A stretch of 51,302 nucleotides of DNA. Source: an uncultured Bacteroidales bacterium. GTDB lineage: Bacteria; Bacteroidota; Bacteroidia; Bacteroidales; UBA932. Made by a program: the position numbers and the translations under genes. The stretch spans positions 1-51,302 of the forward strand of contig CAMVMG010000014.1 of assembly GCA_947168525.1 (NCBI GenBank), read 5' to 3'. Shown in pieces: positions 18,119 through 26,594 of the stretch. The notes under the pieces were generated by a model. That model was given only the letters and a program-made list of their open reading frames with translations, had not been told where the DNA came from and ran no database searches. Position 1 is the first letter of the stretch; every line of letters starts with the position of its first letter.

Positions 18119-18918
18119 GAGAATAGCTTACGGTGCAGAAGACGCAGTTTCCAAAGCAGCGACCAGCGGGAGGCCTTGCGGAAGGAGCTTTGCAGACGGC
18201 GGTATTCCACGGTTTCCAGCGGGTTGCAGAAATATTTGGCGTACAGCGCCTTGTGCTTTTCCCAAAGCCGATGCCGGATCTCTACCAGGGCATCGTCCGA
18301 CACGCCCCTGTTGCGGGAGTTCCGCCGGGTACGGTAACGGAAGCACAGCTCCGGCAGCTGCAGCACCCTGGGCTCCGCCACCCCTTCCAGCAGCGACAGC
18401 CAGAAATCCCAGTCTTCGAACCCGGCCTTGAAGGCGGGATCGAATGGCCTGGCGGCTTCTCTCCGGAAGAAACAGCTCATGTACAGGCAATTGCGGGCCA
18501 GCATGGTATCCATCGAAAATGGCGGCAGGTCCCAGATGGTCTCTGCCCCGAAGCGCTCCGCCTGCCCGTACACCACAGTCAGGGAAGGATCTGCCTCCAG
18601 CGCCTCCACCGCCGCCGCCATGTATCCGGGGGCGATGAGGTCGTCTGCATCGAGGAAAAGGACATACTTTCCCTCGGATAGTTCAAGGCCGCGGTTCCGG
18701 GCGGCCGCAACGCCCACATTCTCCGTAAACACCACCGGGACAATCCGGGAATCTGCGGCGGCATACTCATTGACGATGGAGAGGGAGCCGTCGGTGGAGC
18801 CATTTTCCACCACCAGGCACTCCCAGTCCCGGAAGGTCTGGGCCAGGACGCTGTTCAGGGTTTCCGGAAGATACTGCCCCAGATTGTAGCTGGGAACGAT
18901 GACACTGACCATACTCAT
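18115..18918 (-). CDS. Family 2 glycosyltransferase
   Basis: A 267-residue GT-A glycosyltransferase: VSVIVPSYNLGQYLPETLNSVLAQTF at the N-terminus, ENGSTDGSLSIV, then the metal-binding DADD in YVLFLDADDLIAPGY (about residues 89-103) and the acceptor helix GFEDWDFWLSLLEG, where ED-x-D is the usual catalytic-base region. It would add a sugar to the lipid-linked repeat unit on the cytoplasmic face. ATGA overlaps at both ends tie it to the genes on either side. Donor and acceptor cannot be told from sequence. An alternative start two codons downstream (MVSVI) is possible. Confidence 0.88.
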   Translation of the reverse strand: MSMVSVIVPSYNLGQYLPETLNSVLAQTFRDWECLVVENGSTDGSLSIVNEYAAADSRIVPVVFTENVGVAAARNRGLELSEGKYVLFLDADDLIAPGYMAAAVEALEADPSLTVVYGQAERFGAETIWDLPPFSMDTMLARNCLYMSCFFRREAARPFDPAFKAGFEDWDFWLSLLEGVAEPRVLQLPELCFRYRTRRNSRNRGVSDDALVEIRHRLWEKHKALYAKYFCNPLETVEYRRLQSSFRKASRWSLLWKLRLLHRKLFS

Positions 18919-19943
18919 AGCAAGGCCTCCTTGATAAAATCCATGGATCGGACGCGCAGTTTTCCCAGGGCTTCGTCGGCCCCGGTGAAAACGGCCCGCG
19001 AAGAGGGCAGAGGGGCGCCGGGCGCGACAATCCTGTCTTCCAGGCCCACCAGGGACAGCAGGTTCCGGATGCGGTCGTCGGCGGGGGTTCGCGTTTCGAC
19101 GTAATAGAATTCCCTATGGAAAAGCAGGGACAGGGCAACAGCGTGGAACGAGGTGGTGACCACGGCGTCGGCGTCCCGGAACAGGGAGACGAATTCCTGG
19201 GGACCATAGTTGTTCCGGCCCCGGGAATAGGGCTCGCGGGCGATGGGTATCACCTGGCGGTTGCCACGGAGGCTGGCGGCCAGTTCCCGGACAAGGGGAT
19301 GGTCCACGGCCTCGTAGGTTACGAGATAGGGCTCGCCCATGCGCCGGTAACCGCCCATTTTGTCCAGGACGGACCGGCCTGCGAGCAGGACCGGATCCAG
19401 CGTGAGCACGGCGGGTACGCCCATGGCCGACAGTCTGGCCTGCAGCGACTGTTCCCGCACGCCGATCCGGTAGAAATTCCGCATATATTGCCGGAAAATC
19501 AACTCCTGGGCGGGCGGAAGCTGGACATGGCCGTCACTGGCAGCATAAGCGATGTTCCGCGTATGAAGGAACTGGGGGGCGGCGGCGAAAAACACCGGGT
19601 CCAGCCCCCGGCAGATTCTGCTGTTCCAGATTTGGTCGCTGCCAAAGAACACCGCATCCATCAGGGTGTCCTGGGGTATGGGAGAAAGAGTTTCTCCGAA
19701 GGCGCGGAAAGCCTTGTTGCGCTGGAAGGCACCGGGAAAACGCCAGGGCAGCGAGAGGGCCAGCAACGGTTTTTTCAAGTAATAGGGCTTGAGAATCCGA
19801 TAGGGCTCTGTGAGGTAATCCGGACGGTAGTCCAGTACGTGCACCTCATGCCCCAGCGAGCCCAGCACCTCTTTGAGGCACCGGCACTGAAGCGCCGCTC
19901 CGTAATTGTAGGCGGCATGGAAGCTCGCAATTCCCAGTTTCAT
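18915..19943 (-). CDS. Polysaccharide pyruvyl transferase family protein
   Basis: A 342-residue protein of the CsaB/PssM-like PS_pyruv_trans family, which puts pyruvate ketals on sugar repeats (some members act as other transferases). It shows KLGIASFHAAYNYGAALQC at the N-terminus, FFGSDQIWN near residue 110, and the conserved late motif VVTTSFHAVALSLLF. I start it at ATG 19943 because this gives the ATGA overlap used throughout this operon; the open frame runs nine codons further upstream into the previous gene. The pairing with the FrhB-like Fe-S protein directly upstream is common in Bacteroides polysaccharide loci. Confidence 0.85.
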   Translation of the reverse strand: MKLGIASFHAAYNYGAALQCRCLKEVLGSLGHEVHVLDYRPDYLTEPYRILKPYYLKKPLLALSLPWRFPGAFQRNKAFRAFGETLSPIPQDTLMDAVFFGSDQIWNSRICRGLDPVFFAAAPQFLHTRNIAYAASDGHVQLPPAQELIFRQYMRNFYRIGVREQSLQARLSAMGVPAVLTLDPVLLAGRSVLDKMGGYRRMGEPYLVTYEAVDHPLVRELAASLRGNRQVIPIAREPYSRGRNNYGPQEFVSLFRDADAVVTTSFHAVALSLLFHREFYYVETRTPADDRIRNLLSLVGLEDRIVAPGAPLPSSRAVFTGADEALGKLRVRSMDFIKEALL

Positions 19944-21067
19944 TTCCTGAAGCGTTTTTTCAGCCGCCACACGGCCTGTTCCAGCCTGTAGTTCAGCGAG
20001 GACGGGCCATAGTGACGGTACACATAGGCAAAACCTTTGCGAAGATAATCATTTTCAAAGGATTTTGCATAACGCGAAGCACGGGTGGGCCGCACCATGT
20101 TCCGCTGCAGCACCTTCTGCAGGTCTATCGGAGCCCGCCGGCAGGCATCGGGGAAAGACTCCACGAAGGACCTGCCGCGGGGCGTACTGACCATCATCAG
20201 CGAGCAGCCCCGGTTGTCGTCAGCGAATCCCGGCAGGGCTTTTTCCACGCCCCAGCAGTCGGCCATGGTAATGTCGGAAGGGCGCTGCACGCTGGCGTAC
20301 GGGCATGCGCTACAACAGGGGCGGAGCATCAGATGCCGGTAGAACAGGAAGGTATAATGGTCCTGGACTTTGGAAGGCCTATGCGGGAAGATAAGCCGCT
20401 CCTTATGCGCATGCCAGCCCAGGGAAGGATCCCGGAACAAGGCTGCCACCGGCTTTTCCCCTTCCAAGGCGGCTTCGTGCGCCAGATAGCCCTGCCAGAG
20501 AGCAGGAGCGGGAACGCCGTGACAGACGATATCGGCCAGGAGCAGACGGTCCCGGAAAGCGGCACAGAGGCGCGCCACGCCTGCACATTGGCAGGGCGTA
20601 CCGGTAAACAGTACCTTCCTTCCGGCTTTCAGATCGGCCAGGACAGCCCCGGGCACGCCATCCATATCGCTTTGGACATACTTGGAAAGGCGTAGCGGCT
20701 CCAGGTCTGCGACCCTTTCCGCCCGGCAGTGCCGCACGGCAAGGTCCGCATCCATGGCGGCGCCGTATACGACATATCCCTCCCCGACAGCCTTCCGCAT
20801 GAGCGCAGAGGAGAGTCCCCCGCTCTGGCTCCCGTCCAGCAAGTCCGGGAAACGGATAGCCTCGGCAAGCACTTCCCCCTCTGCGGCTGAAGGATGAGGG
20901 AACGCACACACTTTCTCGCACAGGCCGCAATCCGTACAGCGGGAGGCATCCACCACGGGGTAACGGAATCCCATTGAGTCGGCCTCCATCCGGATAGCTC
21001 CGTGCGGACAGGCCGATGCACAGGCACTGCAGCCGCAGCAATCTTCGGGGCGAGCAAGCTGAATCAT
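19940..21067 (-). CDS. 4Fe-4S / coenzyme F420 hydrogenase beta-subunit-like protein
   Basis: A 375-residue protein with two N-terminal ferredoxin clusters: C10, C13, C16, C20 (followed by Pro) and C44, C47, C50, C54 (followed by Ala). The rest is the FrhB/FdhB-like N- and C-terminal domains, including the conserved VLFTGTPCQCAGV. Despite the F420 name, such proteins occur in polysaccharide loci of organisms without F420, usually next to a pyruvyl transferase, as here; a redox role in sugar or pyruvate modification has been supposed but is unproven. It is coupled by ATGA to the flippase upstream and the pyruvyl transferase downstream. Confidence 0.85.
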   Translation of the reverse strand: MIQLARPEDCCGCSACASACPHGAIRMEADSMGFRYPVVDASRCTDCGLCEKVCAFPHPSAAEGEVLAEAIRFPDLLDGSQSGGLSSALMRKAVGEGYVVYGAAMDADLAVRHCRAERVADLEPLRLSKYVQSDMDGVPGAVLADLKAGRKVLFTGTPCQCAGVARLCAAFRDRLLLADIVCHGVPAPALWQGYLAHEAALEGEKPVAALFRDPSLGWHAHKERLIFPHRPSKVQDHYTFLFYRHLMLRPCCSACPYASVQRPSDITMADCWGVEKALPGFADDNRGCSLMMVSTPRGRSFVESFPDACRRAPIDLQKVLQRNMVRPTRASRYAKSFENDYLRKGFAYVYRHYGPSSLNYRLEQAVWRLKKRFRK

Positions 21068-22584
21068 CGTTTCAACAATTTAGCTGTGAGCTGTTTCCGT
21101 TCTTCAGAAGAGAGCCCCAGCATGACCACGACGGCAGCGGTAAAGAGCAGGGACAAGACCGCGTGCAGGAGAAAGCCCCACCACGTGTCCAGGGGAATCA
21201 GGACAGAGAGGAAAAAGCCCATGCCCATGGACAGGGCAACCACGTAAAGCTCGTTCAGGAAAACCTCTTTCACAAAACGCCCCACGGGAAGGCCAATCAT
21301 CCGGCGGAGCATATAGAGCCGGGCACAGAGGCAGGCAAAGGCAACGCCAATCGCCACCCAGTAGATGCTCTGAGCCGGTGCGCCCAGCTTCAGGCACAGC
21401 CAGGCGAGGGGCACATTGAGCAACTGGAGCCCGCCCACCACAATCTGATAATCCCGGATATCTCCGGTGGCCAGCATGGCCGTGACCATGGTGTACGACA
21501 CCGACTCCAGCAGCAGGTACATCAGGATAAGGCGGATGAACAGAACCGCATCCGGCGGCACGGCGTCTGCCCCCAGCCACAGGTTCACCAGGAATGGCGC
21601 ATTGAAAAACAGCGGACAGATGACAAGGATGAGCAGATACACGCTCATCCGGGAGCCTTTGAACACCAGATTCGTCATGTGCATATGCTCCCCGGCTGCA
21701 TAGGACTTGGTAATCTGGGGATTGATGGCGGTGGTGAAACTGGTGACGAATTTCTGGACCGTCCCGTTCACCTGCGAGGCCAGCAGCCAGGAGGCATTGG
21801 CCAGGGGGCCGAAGTACAGGTTAAGCAGCTGGTTGCCGCCCTGGTCCCGGAGGATGCCGGAACCGGAGCCGATAAAATTCCATCCGGCAAAGGAGAACAT
21901 CTGGCCGAACAGGCCTTTGTCCAGTTTCCAGAGGTACCGGGCTTCCGGGAAGTTCCGCCGGCAGAAAATACCATATGCCAGGCGGGTGAGCAGGCTCACC
22001 AGAGCCAGCAGGGCCGCATACAGCACCAGTTTATCTGCCGAAGAATGTGCAATACAGAACGCCACGGCCAGCTTTCCCAACCCCTCGAAAATGCTGATAT
22101 AGGCAAAGGCGTCCATCCGCTCGCGGGCGATGATATCTGCATTGTACGGCACGCTGACCAGCTGGATCACCAGCGAGAGCAGCGAGAACTGGAACACCCA
22201 CCGGGCCGCTTCCAGGCGTTCCGGGGGCAGCACCATCTTGTGTTGGATCCACCACAGGCCCAGCGGCTCTGCCAGCAGCACCACGATAGCGCTGAGCACC
22301 AGCTCGATGGACACCGCCGTGGAAAACACCTTTCTCAGACGCTCTGTGTCGCTCTCTTTCCCCAGCTCGAAAGTGATGAAGCGGCTGATGGCGGCTGACA
22401 TGGAACCGGTGAGCACCGTGAACAGGCTTACGACTCCGGCTACGGCACCGTAAATACCAAACTCTTCCTGCCCCAGGGCCCGCACCACCACTCGGGAGGT
22501 GATAAGCCCCACCAGCATGAGCAGGAGCATCCTCAAATACAGAAGGACCGTATTCCGTGCGATCCTTCTGTTGCTGTCCGATAT
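21064..22584 (-). CDS. Polysaccharide flippase (Wzx/MATE-like), probable ATA start
   Basis: A 506-residue multi-helix membrane protein of the oligosaccharide flippase group, which moves lipid-linked repeat units across the inner membrane. It has about 12-14 hydrophobic segments and the family start SNRRIARNTVLLYLRMLLLMLVGLITSRVVVRALG. The first conventional start is TTG 22536 (or ATG 22530), which would cut off SDSNRRIARNTVLLY, a segment conserved in Bacteroidales flippases (usually M-S-x-S-N-K-R-I-A-K-N-T). An ATA codon at 22582-22584 sits exactly where the Met is expected, 10 bases after the glnS stop; no ATG, GTG or TTG lies between an upstream in-frame TGA and that point. The start is therefore odd, the function secure. 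Confidence 0.85.
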   Translation of the reverse strand: MSDSNRRIARNTVLLYLRMLLLMLVGLITSRVVVRALGQEEFGIYGAVAGVVSLFTVLTGSMSAAISRFITFELGKESDTERLRKVFSTAVSIELVLSAIVVLLAEPLGLWWIQHKMVLPPERLEAARWVFQFSLLSLVIQLVSVPYNADIIARERMDAFAYISIFEGLGKLAVAFCIAHSSADKLVLYAALLALVSLLTRLAYGIFCRRNFPEARYLWKLDKGLFGQMFSFAGWNFIGSGSGILRDQGGNQLLNLYFGPLANASWLLASQVNGTVQKFVTSFTTAINPQITKSYAAGEHMHMTNLVFKGSRMSVYLLILVICPLFFNAPFLVNLWLGADAVPPDAVLFIRLILMYLLLESVSYTMVTAMLATGDIRDYQIVVGGLQLLNVPLAWLCLKLGAPAQSIYWVAIGVAFACLCARLYMLRRMIGLPVGRFVKEVFLNELYVVALSMGMGFFLSVLIPLDTWWGFLLHAVLSLLFTAAVVVMLGLSSEERKQLTAKLLKR

Positions 22585-22594
22585 GTTACTGCTG

Positions 22595-24244
22595 CTATTC
22601 AGGTTTATAACTGTCTTTCAGGGCTGTGGTCTTGTTGAAGACCGGGTGCTCCGGTGTGGAGTCCTTGTCCATCACATAATAGCCTGTGCGCTCGAACTGG
22701 ACTGCGATGCCGGATGCGTCGGAAAGGAGCGCAGGCTCTGCGTAGCCCTTCCCCAGCACCAGGCTCTCCGGATTCAGGAAATCCTTGTAGTCTTTGTCTT
22801 CCGGGACCTGGGACATGTCGGCCAGGGTGAAGAGGCGGTCGTAGTTCCTGAGTTCCAACTCTTTGGCATGGGAGGCAGACACCCAGTGGATGGTGCCCTT
22901 GACCGAGCGCCATTCACCGGTGACAGGATGGGTGGAAGGGTCGTACGTGCACCTCAGTTCCACCACTTCTCCGTTCTCGTCCTTGACAACCTCGTTGCAC
23001 TGGACGATATAGGTATATTTGAGGCGCACCTCGCCGCCGGGTTTGAGGCGGAAGAACTTCTTGGGGGCGTCTTCCATGAAGTCGGCCCGGTCGATGAGAA
23101 GGTCTCCGGTAAAGGGGACGCTGCGCTTGGCGCCGTCCGGGGCGGCCGGGTTCAGGGGGCAGTCGAACCATTCCACCTTGCCCGCAGGCCAGTTGGTGAT
23201 GGTAAGCTTTATCGGGTCCTGCACCACCATGTACCGGTTGGAGCGGTCGTTCAGGTCCTGGCGCACGCACCATTCCAGCAGCTGGATGTCCATCAGCTGG
23301 TCCCGCTTGCTCACGCCGATCTTGTCGCAGAACATGCGGAGAGCCTGGGCGGTATAGCCGCGGCGGCGCACACCGCAGAGGGTGGGCATGCGAGGGTCGT
23401 CCCAGCCGGAGACCAGCCCCTTCTGCACCAGCTCCAGCAGTTTGCGCTTGGACATGAGGGTATAGGTGAGGTTGAGCCGGGCGAACTCGTACTGGTGGCT
23501 GGGATAGATGCCCAGGGTCTGGATGAACCAGTCGTACAGCGGACGATGCACGTCGAATTCCAGGGTACAGATGGAATGGGTAATGTGCTCGATGGAATCG
23601 CACTGGCCGTGGGTGTAGTCGTACATGGGATAGATGCACCACTTGTCTCCGGTACGGTGATGGTGGGCGAACTTGATCCGGTACAGGAGCGGATCGCGGA
23701 ACATCATGTTAGGGTGGGCCATGTCTATCTTGGCACGGAGCACTTTCTCCCCTTCCGCATATTTGCCCGCTTTCATTTCCCGGAAAAGTTTCAGGTTTTC
23801 CTCGGGGGTCCGGTCCCGCCAGGGGCTGGGCACGCCGGGCTTGTCCACGGTGCCGCGGTTCTGGCGGATTTCCTCCTGGGTCTGGTCATCCACATAGGCC
23901 AGACCGCGCCTGATCAGATCCTCCGCCCACTCGTAGAGCTGGTCGAAGTAGTCTGACGCGTACAGCTCCTTGTCCCACTGGAAGCCCAGCCACTGGATGT
24001 CTTCCTTGATGGAATCTACATACTCGGTGTCTTCCTTGGTGGGATTGGTGTCGTCGTAGCGGAGATTGGTTTTGCCGCCATATTTCTGCGCCAGGCCGAA
24101 GTTCAGACAAATACTTTTGGCATGGCCCAGGTGAAGATATCCGTTGGGTTCCGGAGGGAAACGGGTCATGACTGCATCCACTTTGCCGCTGGCGAGGTCA
24201 CGCTCGATGATTTCTTCCAGAAAATTAAGCTTTTTTTCTTCCAT
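22595..24244 (-). CDS. glnS: Glutaminyl-tRNA synthetase
   Basis: Class I synthetase charging tRNA-Gln, 549 residues from ATG 24244 (MEEKKLNFLEEII); the open frame runs 15 codons upstream but that overlaps the promoter. The HIGH-type motif is in RFPPEPNGYLHLGHAKS, the KMSKS-type motif in YTLMSKRKL, followed by the anticodon-binding beta-barrels. The length matches the E. coli enzyme (~554). It heads the polysaccharide operon on the same strand, with the flippase starting 10 bases after its stop; the link is probably transcriptional convenience rather than function. Confidence 0.97.
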   Translation of the reverse strand: MEEKKLNFLEEIIERDLASGKVDAVMTRFPPEPNGYLHLGHAKSICLNFGLAQKYGGKTNLRYDDTNPTKEDTEYVDSIKEDIQWLGFQWDKELYASDYFDQLYEWAEDLIRRGLAYVDDQTQEEIRQNRGTVDKPGVPSPWRDRTPEENLKLFREMKAGKYAEGEKVLRAKIDMAHPNMMFRDPLLYRIKFAHHHRTGDKWCIYPMYDYTHGQCDSIEHITHSICTLEFDVHRPLYDWFIQTLGIYPSHQYEFARLNLTYTLMSKRKLLELVQKGLVSGWDDPRMPTLCGVRRRGYTAQALRMFCDKIGVSKRDQLMDIQLLEWCVRQDLNDRSNRYMVVQDPIKLTITNWPAGKVEWFDCPLNPAAPDGAKRSVPFTGDLLIDRADFMEDAPKKFFRLKPGGEVRLKYTYIVQCNEVVKDENGEVVELRCTYDPSTHPVTGEWRSVKGTIHWVSASHAKELELRNYDRLFTLADMSQVPEDKDYKDFLNPESLVLGKGYAEPALLSDASGIAVQFERTGYYVMDKDSTPEHPVFNKTTALKDSYKPE

Positions 24245-24264
24245 AGTTAGGTATAATAATCTTT

Positions 24265-24272
24265 CAAAGATA
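24265..24272 (-). promoter_or_regulatory. -7 box of the glnS promoter
   Basis: TATCTTTG on the minus strand, a perfect -7 box 20 bases upstream of the glnS ATG. The -33 element is weak (GTTT about 19 bases further up). Confidence 0.65.
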
Positions 24273-24314
24273 CGAATTTTTCGGCACATATAAACAGATT
24301 GAAAATTTTTTTAG

Positions 24315-24322
24315 TAATTTTG
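24315..24322 (+). promoter_or_regulatory. -7 box of the serine palmitoyltransferase promoter
   Basis: TAATTTTG fits TAnnTTTG and lies 41 bases before the ATG at 24364. No good -33 TTTG is seen at the usual spacing. It is divergent from the glnS promoter about 45 bases away. Confidence 0.55.
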
Positions 24323-24363
24323 CAGCGTAGAATTGAAATCAAATAGTACTAAACCTACACAAA

Positions 24364-25554
24364 ATGGGACTGTTACACGCCAGGCTGGCCAAATATGACC
24401 TCCCGCAAAAGATGATGGAAAAGGGAATTTATCCCTATTTCCGGCAGATAACCAGCAAACAAGGGACCGAGGTGACCATGGACGGTCACAAGATTATGAT
24501 GTTCGGCTCCAACGCCTACACCGGCCTCACCGGAGATGACCGCGTCATCAACGCCGGCATCGAAGCACTGAAGAAATACGGCTCCGGCTGCGCCGGTTCC
24601 CGTTTCCTGAACGGCACGCTGGACATCCACGTGCAGCTGGAAAAGGAACTGGCCGAGTTCGTCGGCAAAGACGAGACGCTGGTGTTCTCCACCGGTTTCA
24701 CTGTCAACAGCGGCGTTATCCCACAGCTGCTCACCAAAGACGATTTCATCATCTGCGACGACCGTGACCATGCCTCCATCGTGGACGGCCGGCGTCTCTC
24801 GTTCGCCAAAAGCCTGCACTACAAGCACAACGACATGAAGGACCTGGAAAGGTGCCTCCGCCGCTGCCCGCCCCAGAGCGTGAAACTCATCGTGGTGGAC
24901 GGCGTTTTTTCCATGGAAGGAGACCTGGCCAAGCTGCCGGAGATTGTGGAGCTCAAGCACAAGTACAAGAATGTGTACATCATGGTGGACGAAGCCCACG
25001 GGATCGGCGTGTTCGGCAAGCAGGGGCGCGGGGTGTGCAACCACTTCGGCCTCACCAATGAGATAGACCTGATAATGGGCACCTTCTCCAAGAGTCTGGC
25101 CGCGATCGGCGGTTTCATCGCCGCAGACAAAGTGATTATCAACTACCTCCGCCACACGGCCCGCACCTACATTTTCCAGGCTTCCGACACGCCGGCGGCC
25201 ACTGCATCGGCCCTGGAGGCCCTCCACATCATCCAGCAGGAGCCGGAGCGCATCACCAAGCTCTGGGATGTCACCAACTATGCCCTGCGCCGCTTCCGGG
25301 AGGCCGGCTTCGAAATCGGAGAGACGGAAAGCCCCATCATCCCGCTCTATGTCCGGGATCTGGAAAAGACCTTCCTGGTCACCAAGCGGGCTTTCGACGA
25401 AGGCGTGTTCATCAATTCGGTGATTCCGCCGGCATGCGCCCCGCAGGACACCCTCATCCGTTTCTCTCTCATGGCCACCCACACGCGGGCCCAGGTAGAC
25501 CGCGCCGTAGAGGCGCTTACCAAGGTCTTCAAGGAAGAAGGGATTATCAAGTAG
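24364..25554 (+). CDS. spt: Serine palmitoyltransferase
   Basis: PLP enzyme joining serine and palmitoyl-CoA in the first step of sphingolipid synthesis, 396 residues. It belongs to the alpha-oxoamine synthase fold (like KBL and BioF). The sequence closely follows the Bacteroides enzyme as I recall it (MGLLHARLAKYDLPQK, MFGSNAYTGLTGD, KYGSGCAGSRFLNGT, DDRDHASIVDG). PLP Lys lies in GTFSKSLAAIGG and the cofactor Asp/His in MVDEAHGIGVFG. KBL or BioF is less likely given the near-continuous agreement with Spt. Sphingolipids are a hallmark of Bacteroidales membranes. A strong terminator follows directly. Confidence 0.9.
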   Translation: MGLLHARLAKYDLPQKMMEKGIYPYFRQITSKQGTEVTMDGHKIMMFGSNAYTGLTGDDRVINAGIEALKKYGSGCAGSRFLNGTLDIHVQLEKELAEFVGKDETLVFSTGFTVNSGVIPQLLTKDDFIICDDRDHASIVDGRRLSFAKSLHYKHNDMKDLERCLRRCPPQSVKLIVVDGVFSMEGDLAKLPEIVELKHKYKNVYIMVDEAHGIGVFGKQGRGVCNHFGLTNEIDLIMGTFSKSLAAIGGFIAADKVIINYLRHTARTYIFQASDTPAATASALEALHIIQQEPERITKLWDVTNYALRRFREAGFEIGETESPIIPLYVRDLEKTFLVTKRAFDEGVFINSVIPPACAPQDTLIRFSLMATHTRAQVDRAVEALTKVFKEEGIIK

Positions 25555-25558
25555 AATC

Positions 25559-25592
25559 AAATAAGGGATTTCGCGAGAAATTCCTTATTTTT
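25559..25592 (+). terminator. Terminator after spt
   Basis: A 14-bp stem (25559-25572 with 25577-25590, one G-U pair) with a GCGA tetraloop and T-rich 3' arm starts 4 bases after the stop codon. Its 3' arm also holds TATTTTTG (25586-25593), which could serve as the -7 box of the porin gene 6 bases on. Confidence 0.75.
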
Positions 25593-25598
25593 GTATGT

Positions 25599-26591
25599 AT
25601 GAAACGACTGCTGACCACATTGACGGCACTGGGCCTGGGAGCCGCCTCCCTTTTTGCCCAGTCCACGCACATAGACCAGATTTCCATCGACACCCGCGGC
25701 ACCTTCCACCAGGAAACCCGGGAGGGCGTCTATGACTCCCACTTCCAGGGAGATTACTTCAACCTCCACATCCTGGGCCAGCTCACACCCTCTGTCTCCT
25801 TCCGCATCCGGCAAAGGCTGAACAAGAAGATCGACGATCAGAACCCCTTCAACGCCACGGACTTCCTCTGGCTCAAATGGCAGGCCACCCCTCGCTGGTC
25901 CTTTACCTTCGGGAAGCATCCCATCCTGATAGGCGGCTATGAGATAGATTCGGCCCCCATCGACGTGTATTATTACGGCGCCTTCTCCAACAACCTGTAC
26001 CAGTATTACGCTTTCGGGGTCAGCGCCACTTTCACGCCCGCCGAGGGTCAGAACGTTTCCATCCAGTTCATCCCCTCCCCCATCTCGCCGGTTTCCCAAA
26101 ACGCCTACTCATACAACCTGTACTGGAACGGACACATCGGAAAGAAATGGACCACCACCTGGAGCTATAATTATGTCGAGGATGAGTACCACCGAAAGAT
26201 GAATTACATCGCCCTGGGTAACAAATTCCATCTCGGGGCGCTGGTGGTGGACGTGGATTTCATCAACCGGGCTTCTTTCCGGCAAAAACAGTTCTTCTTC
26301 TCGGACTGGTCCCTTATTGGAAAGGCTATCCTCACCCTGGGGAAGTGGAACTTGTGTACCAAGGTGGGCTATGAGCGGAACGACGCCGTGAATGTGGACG
26401 AAAACGGCCTGTCCTTCGACCTCACGCTTCCCGCCGGAAACAACTACCTGTACTATGGCGCCGGAGTAGAGTTTTTCCCCCTGGGAAACGAGAACCTGAG
26501 GCTGCACGCAGCCTATTTCCGTGACAACCACGCCACGGTAAACAACTTCGACCTGGGTATTACCTGGCGCTTTAAGATTTACGGACGGTAG
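25599..26591 (+). CDS. Outer-membrane porin (phosphate-selective porin O/P-like)
   Basis: A 330-residue beta-barrel protein with a signal peptide (MKRLLTTLTALGLGAASLFAQ). The body is alternating amphipathic strands rich in Tyr, Phe and Asn, e.g. NLHILGQLTPSVSFRIRQR, DFLWLKWQATPRWSFTFGK, AYSYNLYWNGHIGKKW, and ends FDLGITWRFKIYGR. The order of elements fits the porin_O_P family, which despite its name has varied substrates. I chose ATG 25599 for its signal peptide; the longer open frame reads back into spt. Convergent with the aspartokinase-like gene, 3 bases between stops. The ligand is unknown. Confidence 0.75.
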   Translation: MKRLLTTLTALGLGAASLFAQSTHIDQISIDTRGTFHQETREGVYDSHFQGDYFNLHILGQLTPSVSFRIRQRLNKKIDDQNPFNATDFLWLKWQATPRWSFTFGKHPILIGGYEIDSAPIDVYYYGAFSNNLYQYYAFGVSATFTPAEGQNVSIQFIPSPISPVSQNAYSYNLYWNGHIGKKWTTTWSYNYVEDEYHRKMNYIALGNKFHLGALVVDVDFINRASFRQKQFFFSDWSLIGKAILTLGKWNLCTKVGYERNDAVNVDENGLSFDLTLPAGNNYLYYGAGVEFFPLGNENLRLHAAYFRDNHATVNNFDLGITWRFKIYGR

Positions 26592-26594
26592 GAC

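Noticed and set aside
19940..21067. F420 metabolism suggested by both this gene and the CofE-like gene
   Set aside because: FrhB-like proteins are common in polysaccharide loci without F420, and the two genes are in unrelated operons; no other F420 gene is seen.
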